In this document: positions 48,388-56,505 of the stretch, piece after piece
Position numbering within the stretch: position 1 is the stretch's first letter
Layout of the letters: every line of letters begins with the position of its first letter
Source: Terrabacter sp040702505
GTDB lineage: Bacteria > Actinomycetota > Actinomycetes > Actinomycetales > Dermatophilaceae
DNA length: 64,000 bases
Assembly: GCF_040702505.1 (NCBI RefSeq)
Contig: NZ_JBFBLC010000009.1
Coordinates: forward strand, 1-64,000
Direction of reading: 5' to 3'
Made by a program: the position numbers and the translations under genes
The notes under the pieces: model-generated
What the model saw: only the letters and a program-made list of their open reading frames with translations
What the model was told of the DNA's origin: nothing
The model's database searches: none

Positions 48388-49293
48388 TTATGCCTCCGTG
48401 CGCTCGGCCTCCGCCGGAGCCGCCGTGGTGACGGGAGCGCGACGGGCCCGGGTCATCACGGCGCGGTTCGCGAGCTCGGCGTCGTCGGGGTAGACGACCT
48501 CCTCCAGCGAGAGGCCGTGCGGCGGCATGACGTGCAGGCCGGAACCGCGCTGCGCCCCCTCCTGGAGCCGGCGCGGCCAGTCACGGTCGCGGCGGCCCTC
48601 CCCCACCGGGACGACCGAGCCGACGAGCGAGCGCACCATGGAGTGGCAGAACGCGTCGGCGCGCACCGTGGCCTCGAGCACCCCGTCGGGCCCCCGGGTC
48701 CACGAGAAGTCGAGCAGCGTGCGGACGGTCGTGGCCCCCTCGCGCTGCTTGCAGAAGGCGGCGAAGTCGCGCAGCCCCACCAGCGCCCGCGACGCCTCGT
48801 CCATCGCCTCCACGTCGAGCGGCCGGCGCCACCAGACGGTTTCGTGCCGCCGAAGCGGGTCCCGGACGGCATCCGCGTCGGCGAGGCGGTAGAGGTAGCG
48901 CCGCTCGACCGCCGAGAAGCGCGCGTCGAAGCCCGGAGACGCGAGCTCGGCCCGGCGCACCACGATGTCGTGCGGGAGCACGCCGACGAGACGGCTGACG
49001 AGGGCGCGGCCGGGCTCACGGTCCGACCGACCGGGCAGGGCGGCCCACGCGGCTGCGTCGAGGTCGACGTGGGCGACCTGGCCCCGAGCGTGCACCCCGG
49101 CGTCGGTGCGGCCGGCCACGGTCACGCGTACGGGCTCGGGGCTGCGCAGCACGGTGGACAGCCCTGTCGTGAGCTCGCCCTGGACGGTGCGGAGGGTCGG
49201 CTGGGCGGCCCAGCCGGAGAAGTCGGTGCCGTCGTAGGCGAGATCGAGCCGGACCCGGATCAGGGCCGTGTCGGACGGCTTCGGCTCGCTCAT
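48388..49293 (-). CDS. truA: tRNA pseudouridine(38-40) synthase TruA
   Basis: Modifies U38-U40 in the tRNA anticodon stem; 301 aa. The catalytic Asp is D64 in VAGRTDAGVHARGQVAHV; other blocks are DLAYDGTDFSGWAAQP, RRYLYRL, and DAFCHSMVRSLVGSVV. The C-terminal ~20 residues (Ala/Thr/Glu) are extra. It follows rplQ in the ribosomal cluster after 107 bp that contain a strong hairpin. Confidence 0.96.
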   Translation of the reverse strand: MSEPKPSDTALIRVRLDLAYDGTDFSGWAAQPTLRTVQGELTTGLSTVLRSPEPVRVTVAGRTDAGVHARGQVAHVDLDAAAWAALPGRSDREPGRALVSRLVGVLPHDIVVRRAELASPGFDARFSAVERRYLYRLADADAVRDPLRRHETVWWRRPLDVEAMDEASRALVGLRDFAAFCKQREGATTVRTLLDFSWTRGPDGVLEATVRADAFCHSMVRSLVGSVVPVGEGRRDRDWPRRLQEGAQRGSGLHVMPPHGLSLEEVVYPDDAELANRAVMTRARRAPVTTAAPAEAERTEA

Positions 49294-49343
49294 GGCGCCC
49301 GAGCCTAACGGGCGACGGCCGCGGACGAGGCCCCGGGGAAAAG

Positions 49344-49383
49344 CGAAGAGCAGCCCGCCCCCAGGGGGACGGGCTGCTCTTCG
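49344..49383 (-). terminator. Terminator after rplQ
   Basis: CGAAGAGCAGCCCG and CGGGCTGCTCTTCG form a perfect 14-bp stem around a 12-nt loop, starting 17 bp after the rplQ stop. It marks the end of the infA-rplQ transcript, with truA beyond it. Confidence 0.8.
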
Positions 49384-49400
49384 GCTGGGCCAGGCGTGGC

Positions 49401-49976
49401 TCAGGCCTCGGTCTTCTCGGCGCCGGCCTCGTCGGACGCAGCAGCGTCCTCGGTGGACTCGGTCGACTCGACAGCAGCCTCGTCGGCGGCCGGCTCGACG
49501 GCGGCGTCCTCGGCCGGGGTCTCGGCGGGCTCCTCGGCGGCAGGCTTGGCCTCGCTCTGCTTGGCAGCGCGCTTCGTGGCGGCCTCGGCCTCCTTGACCG
49601 TCGCCTTCTTGGCCGAGAGCGGCTCGCGGACGAGCTCGATGACGACCATGGGGGCGTTGTCACCCTTGCGGGCGCCGATCTTCGTGATGCGGGTGTAGCC
49701 GCCCTCGCGCGCCGCCATGTCGGGGGCGATCTCCGCGAAGAGACGGTGGACGACACCCTTGTCGCGCACGACCGTGAGGACGCGGCGGCGGGCGTGCAGG
49801 TCACCGCGCTTGGCGAAGGTGATCATGCGCTCGGCGAGCGGGCGCAGGCGCTTGGCCTTGGCCTCGGTCGTGGTGATCCGGTCGTTCTCGAAGAGCGACG
49901 TCGCGAGGTTGGCCAGGATCAGCCGCTCGTGGGCGGGGCCGCCACCGACGCGGGGACCCTTGGTGGGGGTGGGCAT
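49401..49976 (-). CDS. rplQ: 50S ribosomal protein L17 with long acidic tail
   Basis: Large-subunit protein of 191 aa. The core (residues 1-118) has RVGGGPAHERLILANLATSL, TTTEAKAKRLRPLAERMITF and the C-terminal YTRITKIGARKGDNAPMVVIEL. The remaining ~70 residues are an Ala/Glu/Pro-rich, strongly acidic extension (EEPAETPAEDAAVEPAADEA), a feature of several actinobacterial L17 proteins and unusual for an RNA-binding protein. It lies 71 bp after rpoA. Confidence 0.98.
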   Translation of the reverse strand: MPTPTKGPRVGGGPAHERLILANLATSLFENDRITTTEAKAKRLRPLAERMITFAKRGDLHARRRVLTVVRDKGVVHRLFAEIAPDMAAREGGYTRITKIGARKGDNAPMVVIELVREPLSAKKATVKEAEAATKRAAKQSEAKPAAEEPAETPAEDAAVEPAADEAAVESTESTEDAAASDEAGAEKTEA

Positions 49977-50047
49977 TTCGTTTCTCCTAGAAGTCCGACC
50001 AGGCCGTTCTCGAGCGGTGTGCCGAGGGCTCGGTCAAGAAAGGTTGG

Positions 50048-51079
50048 TCAGAGACGCTCGTCCTCGACGAACGACTGGTCGTCGTCGTCGCTGTAGTCAT
50101 CGTCGCCGTAGCCGTCGACCAGGGCCGACGGGTCGAATCCGGGCGGGCTGTCCTTGAGGGCCAGACCCATGCCGACGAGCTTGGCCTTGACCTCGTCGAT
50201 CGACTTCGCACCGAAGTTGCGGATGTCGAGCAGGTCGGCCTCGCTGCGACCCACGAGCTCACCCACGGTGTGGATGCCCTCGCGCTTGAGGCAGTTGTAG
50301 GAACGAACGGTGAGGTCCAGGTCCTCGATCGGCAGGGCGAGGTCCGCAGCGAGCGCGGCGTCCGTCGGCGACGGGCCCATGTCGATGCCCTCGGCCTCGA
50401 CGTTGAGCTCGCGGGCCAGGCCGAAGAGCTCGACCAGCGTCTTGCCGGCCGAGGCCATGGCGTCGCGCGGGGTCATCGAGTTCTTGGTCTCGACGTCGAC
50501 GATGAGCTTGTCGAAGTCGGTGCGCTGCTCGACACGGGTGGCCTCGACCTTGTAGGTCACGGTCAGCACCGGGCTGTAGATCGAGTCGACCGGGATGCGG
50601 CCGATCTCCTGGTCACCGGACTTGTTCTGCTGCGCCGAGACGTAGCCGCGGCCACGCTCCACGGTCAGCTCCATCTCGAGCTTGCCCTTGTCGTTCAGCG
50701 TCGCGATGTGCAGGTCGGGGTTGTGCACCTCGACACCCGCCGGCGGCGTGATGTCGGCGGCGGTGACCGCACCCGGACCCTGCTTGCGCAGGTACATGAC
50801 GACCGGCTCGTCGTGCTCCGAGGAGACGACGAGGCCCTTGATGTTGAGGATCATCTCGGTGACGTCCTCCTTCACGCCCGGAACGGTCGTGAACTCGTGG
50901 AGCACGCCGTCGATGCGGATGGAGGTGACTGCCGCGCCCGGGATGCTCGAGAGCAGGGTGCGACGCATGGAGTTGCCGAGCGTGTAGCCGAAGCCGGGCT
51001 CGAGCGGCTCGATGGTGAAGCGGCTGCGGTTGCCCGCGACGACCTCTTCGGAGAGCACGGGACGCTGTGCGATGAGCAC
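50048..51079 (-). CDS. rpoA: RNA polymerase alpha subunit
   Basis: 343-aa subunit that nucleates RNA polymerase assembly and contacts activators. The N-terminal domain has FTIEPLEPGFGYTLGNSMRR, FTTVPGVKEDVTEMILNIKG and NKSGDQEIGRIPVDSIYSP. The C-terminal domain (~255-325) has DLTVRSYNCLKREGIHTVGE and LLDIRNFGAKSIDEVK. An acidic tail ends DDDDQSFVEDERL. It follows rpsD after about 158 bp that contain a hairpin. Confidence 0.98.
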   Translation of the reverse strand: MLIAQRPVLSEEVVAGNRSRFTIEPLEPGFGYTLGNSMRRTLLSSIPGAAVTSIRIDGVLHEFTTVPGVKEDVTEMILNIKGLVVSSEHDEPVVMYLRKQGPGAVTAADITPPAGVEVHNPDLHIATLNDKGKLEMELTVERGRGYVSAQQNKSGDQEIGRIPVDSIYSPVLTVTYKVEATRVEQRTDFDKLIVDVETKNSMTPRDAMASAGKTLVELFGLARELNVEAEGIDMGPSPTDAALAADLALPIEDLDLTVRSYNCLKREGIHTVGELVGRSEADLLDIRNFGAKSIDEVKAKLVGMGLALKDSPPGFDPSALVDGYGDDDYSDDDDQSFVEDERL

Positions 51080-51193
51080 TGTTCATTTCCTTCCCACGGG
51101 CGACCGCCATATGACGCCTCGTGACACTGCCCGGTCGTGACCCGGGCGGGCCGGTCCGCCTCTGTCTGCGAACGCGGCCCCACGCACAAGGGG

Positions 51194-51229
51194 GGCGTAT
51201 GCCGTCCGGCGGACCAGACGGCATACGCC
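51194..51229 (-). repeat. Hairpin of inverted GTATGCCG octamers between rpsD and rpoA
   Basis: GGCGTATGCCGTC (51194-51206) and GACGGCATACGCC (51217-51229) are a perfect 13-bp inverted repeat with a 10-nt loop, 9 bp after the rpsD stop. It could attenuate or protect the mRNA between rpsD and rpoA. The arms are copies of the window-wide octamer. Confidence 0.8.
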
Positions 51230-51237
51230 GCCTTGCA

Positions 51238-51846
51238 TCAGTTCTTCGAGTAGAGCTCGACGATCAGCTGCTCGGTGAGCTGCGAGTCGATCTGCGCGCG
51301 CACCGGGAGCTGGTGGATGAGGATCTGCAGCGAGCCCTCGACGACCTGCATCCAGGCCGGCACGGGACGCTCGCCGAACGTCTGGCGGGCCAGCTCGAAC
51401 GGGAAGCTCTCGACGGACTGCTTGCGGACCGTGATGATGTCGTACTGCTCGACGCGGTAGCTCGGGACGTCGACGCGCACGCCGTTGACCTCGAAGTGGC
51501 CGTGCGTGACGAGCTGACGGGCGTGACGGCGCGTGCGGGCCAGGCCCGCGCGGTAGATCACGTTGTCGAGGCGCGACTCGAGGATCTGGAGGAGGTTCTC
51601 ACCGGTCTTGCCGGGGCGCTTCGCCGCTTCCTTGTAGTAGCGGACGAACTGCTTCTCCATGACGCCGTACTGGAAACGCGCACGCTGCTTCTCCTGAAGC
51701 TGCGTGAGGTACTCCTTCTCCTGGATCCGGCGACGGCCGTGCTGGCCGGGCGGGAAGGGACGGAGCTCGAAGTTCTTGTCGCCGCCGACGAGGTCCATCT
51801 TGAGGCGGCGGGACTTCTTGGTGATCGGGCCGGTGTAACGAGCCAT
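51238..51846 (-). CDS. rpsD: 30S ribosomal protein S4
   Basis: Primary 16S rRNA-binding protein of 202 aa. The N-terminus MARYTGPITKKSRRLKMDL lacks the zinc-binding cysteines of other S4 types (a Cys-free form). The S4 RNA-binding domain contains SRLDNVIYRAGLARTRRHAR and GHFEVNGVRVDVPSYRV. The C-terminal residues VELYSKN are usual. It follows rpsK by 32 bp. Confidence 0.98.
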   Translation of the reverse strand: MARYTGPITKKSRRLKMDLVGGDKNFELRPFPPGQHGRRRIQEKEYLTQLQEKQRARFQYGVMEKQFVRYYKEAAKRPGKTGENLLQILESRLDNVIYRAGLARTRRHARQLVTHGHFEVNGVRVDVPSYRVEQYDIITVRKQSVESFPFELARQTFGERPVPAWMQVVEGSLQILIHQLPVRAQIDSQLTEQLIVELYSKN

Positions 51847-51878
51847 GTGTCTAGTTCTCTCTCTCGCTCAGGGCCGGA

Positions 51879-52274
51879 TCAGACGCGACGGCGCTTGGGC
51901 GGGCGGACACCGTTGTGCGGCGTGGGCGTGACGTCGCTGATCGCGCCGACCTCGAGGCCGGTGGCCGTGAGGGAGCGGATCGCCGTCTCGCGGCCCGAGC
52001 CCGGGCCCTTGACGAAGACGTCGACCTTGCGCATGCCGTGCTCCATGGCGCGGCGGGCAGCAGCCTCGGCAGCCATCTGGGCTGCGAACGGGGTGGACTT
52101 GCGGGAGCCCTTGAAGCCGACCTGGCCGGCAGACGCCCACGAGATCACGGCGCCGGTGGGGTCCGTGATCGAGATGATCGTGTTGTTGAACGTGCTCTTG
52201 ATGTGAGCGTGCCCGTGGGCGACGTTCTTCTTCTCCTTGCGACGAACCTTCGTCACGCGAGCCTTGGGAGGCAA
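51879..52274 (-). CDS. rpsK: 30S ribosomal protein S11
   Basis: 131-aa platform protein of the small subunit. Signatures are NVAHGHAHIKSTFNNTIISI, GAVISWASAGQVGFKGSRKS and the C-terminal TPTPHNGVRPPKRRRV. It follows rpsM by 57 bp. Confidence 0.98.
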   Translation of the reverse strand: MPPKARVTKVRRKEKKNVAHGHAHIKSTFNNTIISITDPTGAVISWASAGQVGFKGSRKSTPFAAQMAAEAAARRAMEHGMRKVDVFVKGPGSGRETAIRSLTATGLEVGAISDVTPTPHNGVRPPKRRRV

Positions 52275-52331
52275 TTTTTCTCCTACGTCAGAACTGAATG
52301 TCGGTGAGACGTGATCGCAGCGCGATCAACG

Positions 52332-52706
52332 TCAGCGGGCCTTCTTCTTGCCGGCCACGGTGCGCTTCGGGCCCTTGCGGGTGCGCGCGTTGGTCTTGGT
52401 GCGCTGACCGCGCACGGGCAGACCACGACGGTGACGAAGACCCTCGTAGGAGCCGATCTCGACCTTGCGGCGGATGTCGGCCTGCACCTCACGGCGAAGG
52501 TCACCCTCGAGGCGGTAGTTGCCCTCGAGGAAGTCACGAAGCGCAACGAGCTCGGCCTCACCGAGGTCCTTGACGCGGGTGTTGGGGTTGACGCCGGTGG
52601 CAACCAGCGCCTCCTTGGAACGGGTGCGACCGACACCGAAGATGTAGGTCAGTGCGACCTCGACGCGCTTCTCGCGCGGAAGGTCGACTCCAACAAGACG
52701 AGCCAT
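52332..52706 (-). CDS. rpsM: 30S ribosomal protein S13
   Basis: 124-aa head protein contacting tRNA and L5. The start ATG 52706 gives MARLVGVDLPREKRVEVAL; IFGVGRTRSKEALVATG and RHRRGLPVRGQRTKTNARTR are diagnostic, and the basic tail ends GKKKAR. The upstream open frame to 52778 is leader sequence. The 222-bp gap to rpmJ (52707-52928) holds no gene. Confidence 0.98.
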   Translation of the reverse strand: MARLVGVDLPREKRVEVALTYIFGVGRTRSKEALVATGVNPNTRVKDLGEAELVALRDFLEGNYRLEGDLRREVQADIRRKVEIGSYEGLRHRRGLPVRGQRTKTNARTRKGPKRTVAGKKKAR

Positions 52707-52928
52707 GTTGGGTTGTCTCCTGATTTCTGTTTCGCGGAGGTCTGGAGCAGTCACCGATCCGGGGTCACGGCCCGCCACTCAGAAGGACGGGCCACCGGTC
52801 CCCGGCCTCCGTGCCGGGGGTGACGTCCTGCGCCGACACGACGGTCGGTCATCAGGGGCCGGGTGCTGCTTTTCTTCACTTTTTCGCGTGCTGTCGAAGG
52901 CTGTCGACGGCGAGGGTGGTGGCTCTGC

Positions 52929-53042
52929 TCAGCCCTGGCGCTGCTTGTGGCGCAGGTTCTCGCAGATCACCATGACCCGACCGTTGCGGCGGATCACCTT
53001 GCACTTGTCGCAGATCTTCTTGACGCTCGGCTGAACCTTCAT
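52929..53042 (-). CDS. rpmJ: 50S ribosomal protein L36
   Basis: Tiny protein of 37 aa starting MKVQPSVKKICDKCKVI. The zinc ligands C11, C14, C27 and H32 are kept, so it is the zinc-binding (C+) form. The longer frame upstream to 53144 is not coding. It lies between infA and rpsM. Confidence 0.96.
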   Translation of the reverse strand: MKVQPSVKKICDKCKVIRRNGRVMVICENLRHKQRQG

Positions 53043-53197
53043 CTGCCTGCTGTCTTCGGATCGCGCGCCCGTTCCCCGCACGCCCTTGGAGGGCGTGTGA
53101 CGACCAGGTGCTTGGGTGGGTAATCGGGTGTTCGTGCCTTGCACTCGTCCCGGCTGCTGGGCCCGCTCGCGCGGGTGGCCAGGGCCGGACCTGGTGC

Positions 53198-53419
53198 TCA
53201 GCGGTAGCGGAAGACGATCCGACCGCGGGTCAGGTCATAGGGCGAGAGCTCGACCACGACCCGGTCCTCGGGGAGGATCCGGATGTAGTGCTGTCGCATC
53301 TTGCCCGAGATGTGTGCGAGCACCTTGTGACCGTTGGAGAGCTCCACCCGGAACATCGCGTTCGGGAGAGCCTCGACTATCGTGCCCTCGATCTCGATGA
53401 CACCGTCCTTCTTGGCCAT
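53198..53419 (-). CDS. infA: Translation initiation factor IF-1
   Basis: 73-aa OB-fold factor that blocks the ribosomal A site during initiation. The sequence starts MAKKDGVIEIEGTIVEALPN, contains KMRQHYIRILPEDRVVVELS and ends RGRIVFRYR. In most actinobacteria it follows map; here about 4.4 kb of accessory genes intervene. The 160-bp region upstream (53420-53579) must carry its own promoter, which I could not define. Confidence 0.98.
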   Translation of the reverse strand: MAKKDGVIEIEGTIVEALPNAMFRVELSNGHKVLAHISGKMRQHYIRILPEDRVVVELSPYDLTRGRIVFRYR

Positions 53420-53579
53420 ATCCTCCGTCTAACTGTTGGTGGCCGACCCGGACTGAGCCGGCCTTGTGACGTGCCTGGTGGCCGCGCTGGAGGCACGGCC
53501 GGCATTCGAGCGTCGCGGCACACGACACCCAACGGTCAAGGTTACGCCAGAAGCGGCCGTTCCTGAAATCGGCGAAGGC

Positions 53580-53933
53580 TCACCGCGTGCGTCGCTCGAG
53601 CTCGGCTCGCCTCAGCCGCACGACCTGCTCGACCACACCGGTCGGCAGCGGTTGCGCGGGCCGGAAGCGGATCGTCCCCTTGCTGAGCGAGAAGCCGTCG
53701 AGCTCGTCGGAGACCGCCTCGACGACGGCCGAGCTGAAGGGGAACAGCGACAGGTGCCTCGCCGCGGCCCGCACGCTCAGGAGCGGTTGGCCGTCGAGCA
53801 TCAGGGCCGGCATCCCGTAGCTCGTGCCCTCGACTGTGTCAGGCGCGACGCGCGTCGCAACGTCGACGACCCGCTGCAGCGCCTCGCGCTGCTCGCCGGG
53901 AAGTCCGGCGAGGTAGTCCGTGACGGTGCCCAT
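53580..53933 (-). CDS. DUF1801/YdhG-like small protein
   Basis: Protein of 117 aa from ATG 53933 resembling the YdhG/frataxin-like DUF1801 family: VTDYLAGLPGEQREALQRV, GTSYGMPALMLDGQPLLSV and FPFSSAVVEAVSDEL, then FSLSKGTIRFRPAQPLP. Members were proposed as intracellular iron chaperones (YdhG/FraZ) but most are uncharacterised. It stands 160 bp upstream of infA on the same strand, so it may share the infA transcript. Confidence 0.8.
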   Translation of the reverse strand: MGTVTDYLAGLPGEQREALQRVVDVATRVAPDTVEGTSYGMPALMLDGQPLLSVRAAARHLSLFPFSSAVVEAVSDELDGFSLSKGTIRFRPAQPLPTGVVEQVVRLRRAELERRTR

Positions 53934-54050
53934 GCCTCGAGGGTCCCACCGGAGGAGGTCGGCAGGCAGGCGTATGCCGTATGCCGTGGCCCGCGAACCC
54001 CCGGTTGCCCGCGCGGGCTTTTGGCTGGTGCGCGACGGCATACTGACGTG

Positions 54051-54791
54051 ATGACCCAGCCAGGTGCCGACGCCACCCAACCGCCCACCACGCCGACTCC
54101 CCAGTCTGCCGAGGCTCCGGAGGACCACACCGACGTGGTGAGCGCCCCGCCGACCGAGGCGGAGGAGGTCGAGGCCTACTACGCGCGGATCGCGGCGGCG
54201 GCCGGAGCGGACGGGCGGCTGCCCGTGGCGGTCGAGGAGATGCCCGGCTGGGACATCTACCCCTACGAGATCGAGGGCCTGCGGCTCAAGGCGGTCCGGC
54301 CGCCGGTCGACGAGGAGCCGCCGCGCCGCGGGGAGGACCCGGCCGAGTGCTGGTGCGCGGCCGACCCGGACACCGTCGGCGGGCCCGAGGTCGTCTGGTC
54401 CAACGAGCGGTGGCGGCTGGGCCTGTCCTCCGACACCGGCCTGCCGGTCATGCTGGTGCTGCAGCCGCTCGAACACCACGACCTCACCACCCTGCCCATC
54501 GAGCTGGCGGCCGAGATGGGACAGCTCGTCGTCGCCATCGCCGACGCGGTCGAGCACGTGCCCAGCGTGGGGCGCGTCCAGCTCGCCAAGTGGGGCGACG
54601 GCGGCGCGCACCTGCACCTGGTCTTCCTGGGCCGGCCGGCCCGGATGCTCCAGTTCCGCGGCTCGCCGCTCATCGACTGGGAGGACAACCTCCCCCGCGT
54701 GCCCCTGGACGTGCTGCAGGCCAACGCCCGCGTCGTCGCCGAGCGCCTGGTCGTGCACGTCGGCGGTCGCGCCGGCACGCTCGGCCGCTAG
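54051..54791 (+). CDS. HIT-like domain protein
   Basis: Protein of 246 aa. After a ~45-residue Pro/Thr-rich disordered start, the region from ~75 (EMPGWDIYPYEIEGLRLKAV) to the end resembles actinobacterial HIT-like proteins, with LGLSSDTGLPVMLVLQPLEH and the shortened histidine triad GGAHLHLVFLGRP (two of the usual three His). Nucleotide hydrolase or transferase activity is possible. ATG 54051 is chosen; GTG 54048 is adjacent. The octamer CGGCATAC lies 8 bp before the start. Confidence 0.7.
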   Translation: MTQPGADATQPPTTPTPQSAEAPEDHTDVVSAPPTEAEEVEAYYARIAAAAGADGRLPVAVEEMPGWDIYPYEIEGLRLKAVRPPVDEEPPRRGEDPAECWCAADPDTVGGPEVVWSNERWRLGLSSDTGLPVMLVLQPLEHHDLTTLPIELAAEMGQLVVAIADAVEHVPSVGRVQLAKWGDGGAHLHLVFLGRPARMLQFRGSPLIDWEDNLPRVPLDVLQANARVVAERLVVHVGGRAGTLGR

Positions 54792-54858
54792 CCCGCACCG
54801 TCGGCCATCCCCCAAGACCCGCTTCCCCGGCCGCCGGCGTGCCCCCGAGAGAGACGTG

Positions 54859-56403
54859 TCAGCGCGGATGGCTGGCCGGACGCTCGAAGAAGAGCACCGC
54901 GAGGACACCGATGAGCAGCACGGCGGCGGGCAGCAGCATCGACTCCGACATCGCCGAGGCGAAGCCGTCGGCGATCCTGGCCGGCATCGAGCCACCGGAG
55001 GCCTGCAGTCCGCCGAGGTCGCCGGGGATGCCCGGCAGGTCGGCGGCCAGGCGGGCCTGGATGACGGCGGCGATCGCCGCGCTGCCCAGGACCGCCCCGA
55101 CCTGGCGGGTGGTGTTGTAGACGCCGGAACCGGCCCCCGCCGACGACAGCGGCAGGTTACGGGTGGCCGTGGCGCCGAGCGGGCCCCACATGAACGCGTT
55201 GCCCACACCCATGAGGGCCATCGGGAGCAGCAGCACCCAGGTCTGCGTGGCCGGGTGCATGACGAGGGCGAGCCACAGCAGCGAGGCCGATGTCAGACCG
55301 ATGCCGACCGCCGTGATGCCGCGCGGGTGCACCCGGTCCGCCAGGCGCCCCGCCACCGGCGCGAGCCCTCCCGAGATGACGGCCATCGGCGCGAGGAGCA
55401 GCGCCGCGGACGTGGGCGAGAGTCCCCGCACCGCCTGCGCGTAGAGCATGAAGGGGAAGGCCATGGCGGTGATCGAGAAGCCGATGGTCGTGATGGCGAT
55501 GTTGGCCAGCGTGAAGTTGCGGTCGCCGAAGAGCCCGAGTGGCAGCAGCGGCTCGTGGGTGTTGTGGGCCTGCCACCAGACGAAGGCGCCCAGCACGAGC
55601 AGGCCGACGCCGATGAGCAGTGGCACCGAGACGATGCCGCTGATGGTGCCCCAGTCGTAGGTCTCCCCCTCCTGGATGCCGAACACGACCAGGAACATCC
55701 CGACCGCCGAGAGCGCGACGCCGAGCCAGTCGAAGCGGTGGCTGTGGGTCTCGAGCCGGGGGACGAGCCGCGCGGCGAGCACGAACGCGACGACCCCGAC
55801 CGGCACGTTGATGAAGAAGATCCACTCCCACCCGGGCCCGTCGACGAGCAGACCGCCGAGCACCGGACCGACGAGGATCGCGACCCCGGCGGTCGCACCC
55901 CAGAGCGCCATCGCCTGGCCGCGGGAGGCGGCGGGGAAGGTGCGGGTGATCACCGCCATCGTCTGCGGGGTCAGCATCGAGGCGCCGAGGCCCTGCACGA
56001 CGCGGGCCAGGATGAGACCGGTGATGGTGCCGGTGAGGCCGCACCACAACGAGGCGATCGTGAAGACCGTGAGGCCGACGAGGTAGAGGCGCTTCGGACC
56101 GTAGCGGTCACCCAGACGACCGGTGATGAGCAGTGGCGTGGCGTAGGCGAGCAGGTAGGCGCTGGTGACCCAGATGACGCTGTTGACGTCGGTGTGCAGG
56201 CCCCGCAGGATCGCCGGGGTCGCCACCGACACGATGGTCGAGTCGACCAGGATCATGAAGAAGCCGATGACCATGGCCCACAGCGCGGGCCACGGGTTGT
56301 GCCCCTCTGGCACCCCGGCGTGGTGCCGTGCCGGGGCTGCCTGCCCCGCACCCGTCACTGCGGTCTGCTCGCTCACACCGGAGCTGGTCTCCTCCGCGGC
56401 CAT
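54859..56403 (-). CDS. MFS transporter, DHA2 (EmrB/QacA) type drug exporter
   Basis: 14-segment exporter of 514 aa. Motif-A region LLITGRLGDRYGPKRLYLVG, motif C region LGATAGVAILVGPVLGGLLV and the start VIGFFMILVDSTIVSVATPA are typical of DHA2 proton-drug antiporters. The ATG at 56403 follows AAGGGGG. No regulator gene is adjacent. It lies between the serine hydrolase and HIT-like genes in the stretch that splits map from infA. Confidence 0.92.
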   Translation of the reverse strand: MAAEETSSGVSEQTAVTGAGQAAPARHHAGVPEGHNPWPALWAMVIGFFMILVDSTIVSVATPAILRGLHTDVNSVIWVTSAYLLAYATPLLITGRLGDRYGPKRLYLVGLTVFTIASLWCGLTGTITGLILARVVQGLGASMLTPQTMAVITRTFPAASRGQAMALWGATAGVAILVGPVLGGLLVDGPGWEWIFFINVPVGVVAFVLAARLVPRLETHSHRFDWLGVALSAVGMFLVVFGIQEGETYDWGTISGIVSVPLLIGVGLLVLGAFVWWQAHNTHEPLLPLGLFGDRNFTLANIAITTIGFSITAMAFPFMLYAQAVRGLSPTSAALLLAPMAVISGGLAPVAGRLADRVHPRGITAVGIGLTSASLLWLALVMHPATQTWVLLLPMALMGVGNAFMWGPLGATATRNLPLSSAGAGSGVYNTTRQVGAVLGSAAIAAVIQARLAADLPGIPGDLGGLQASGGSMPARIADGFASAMSESMLLPAAVLLIGVLAVLFFERPASHPR

Positions 56404-56505
56404 GGTGGCCCCCTTCCGCCGCCTCGCGCAGCACCCCCGATTGTCCACCCGCCCACCGACAGCCGTCACGGGTCGACCGGGAGGTGCTGTGGGACGGGGG
56501 TGCGG

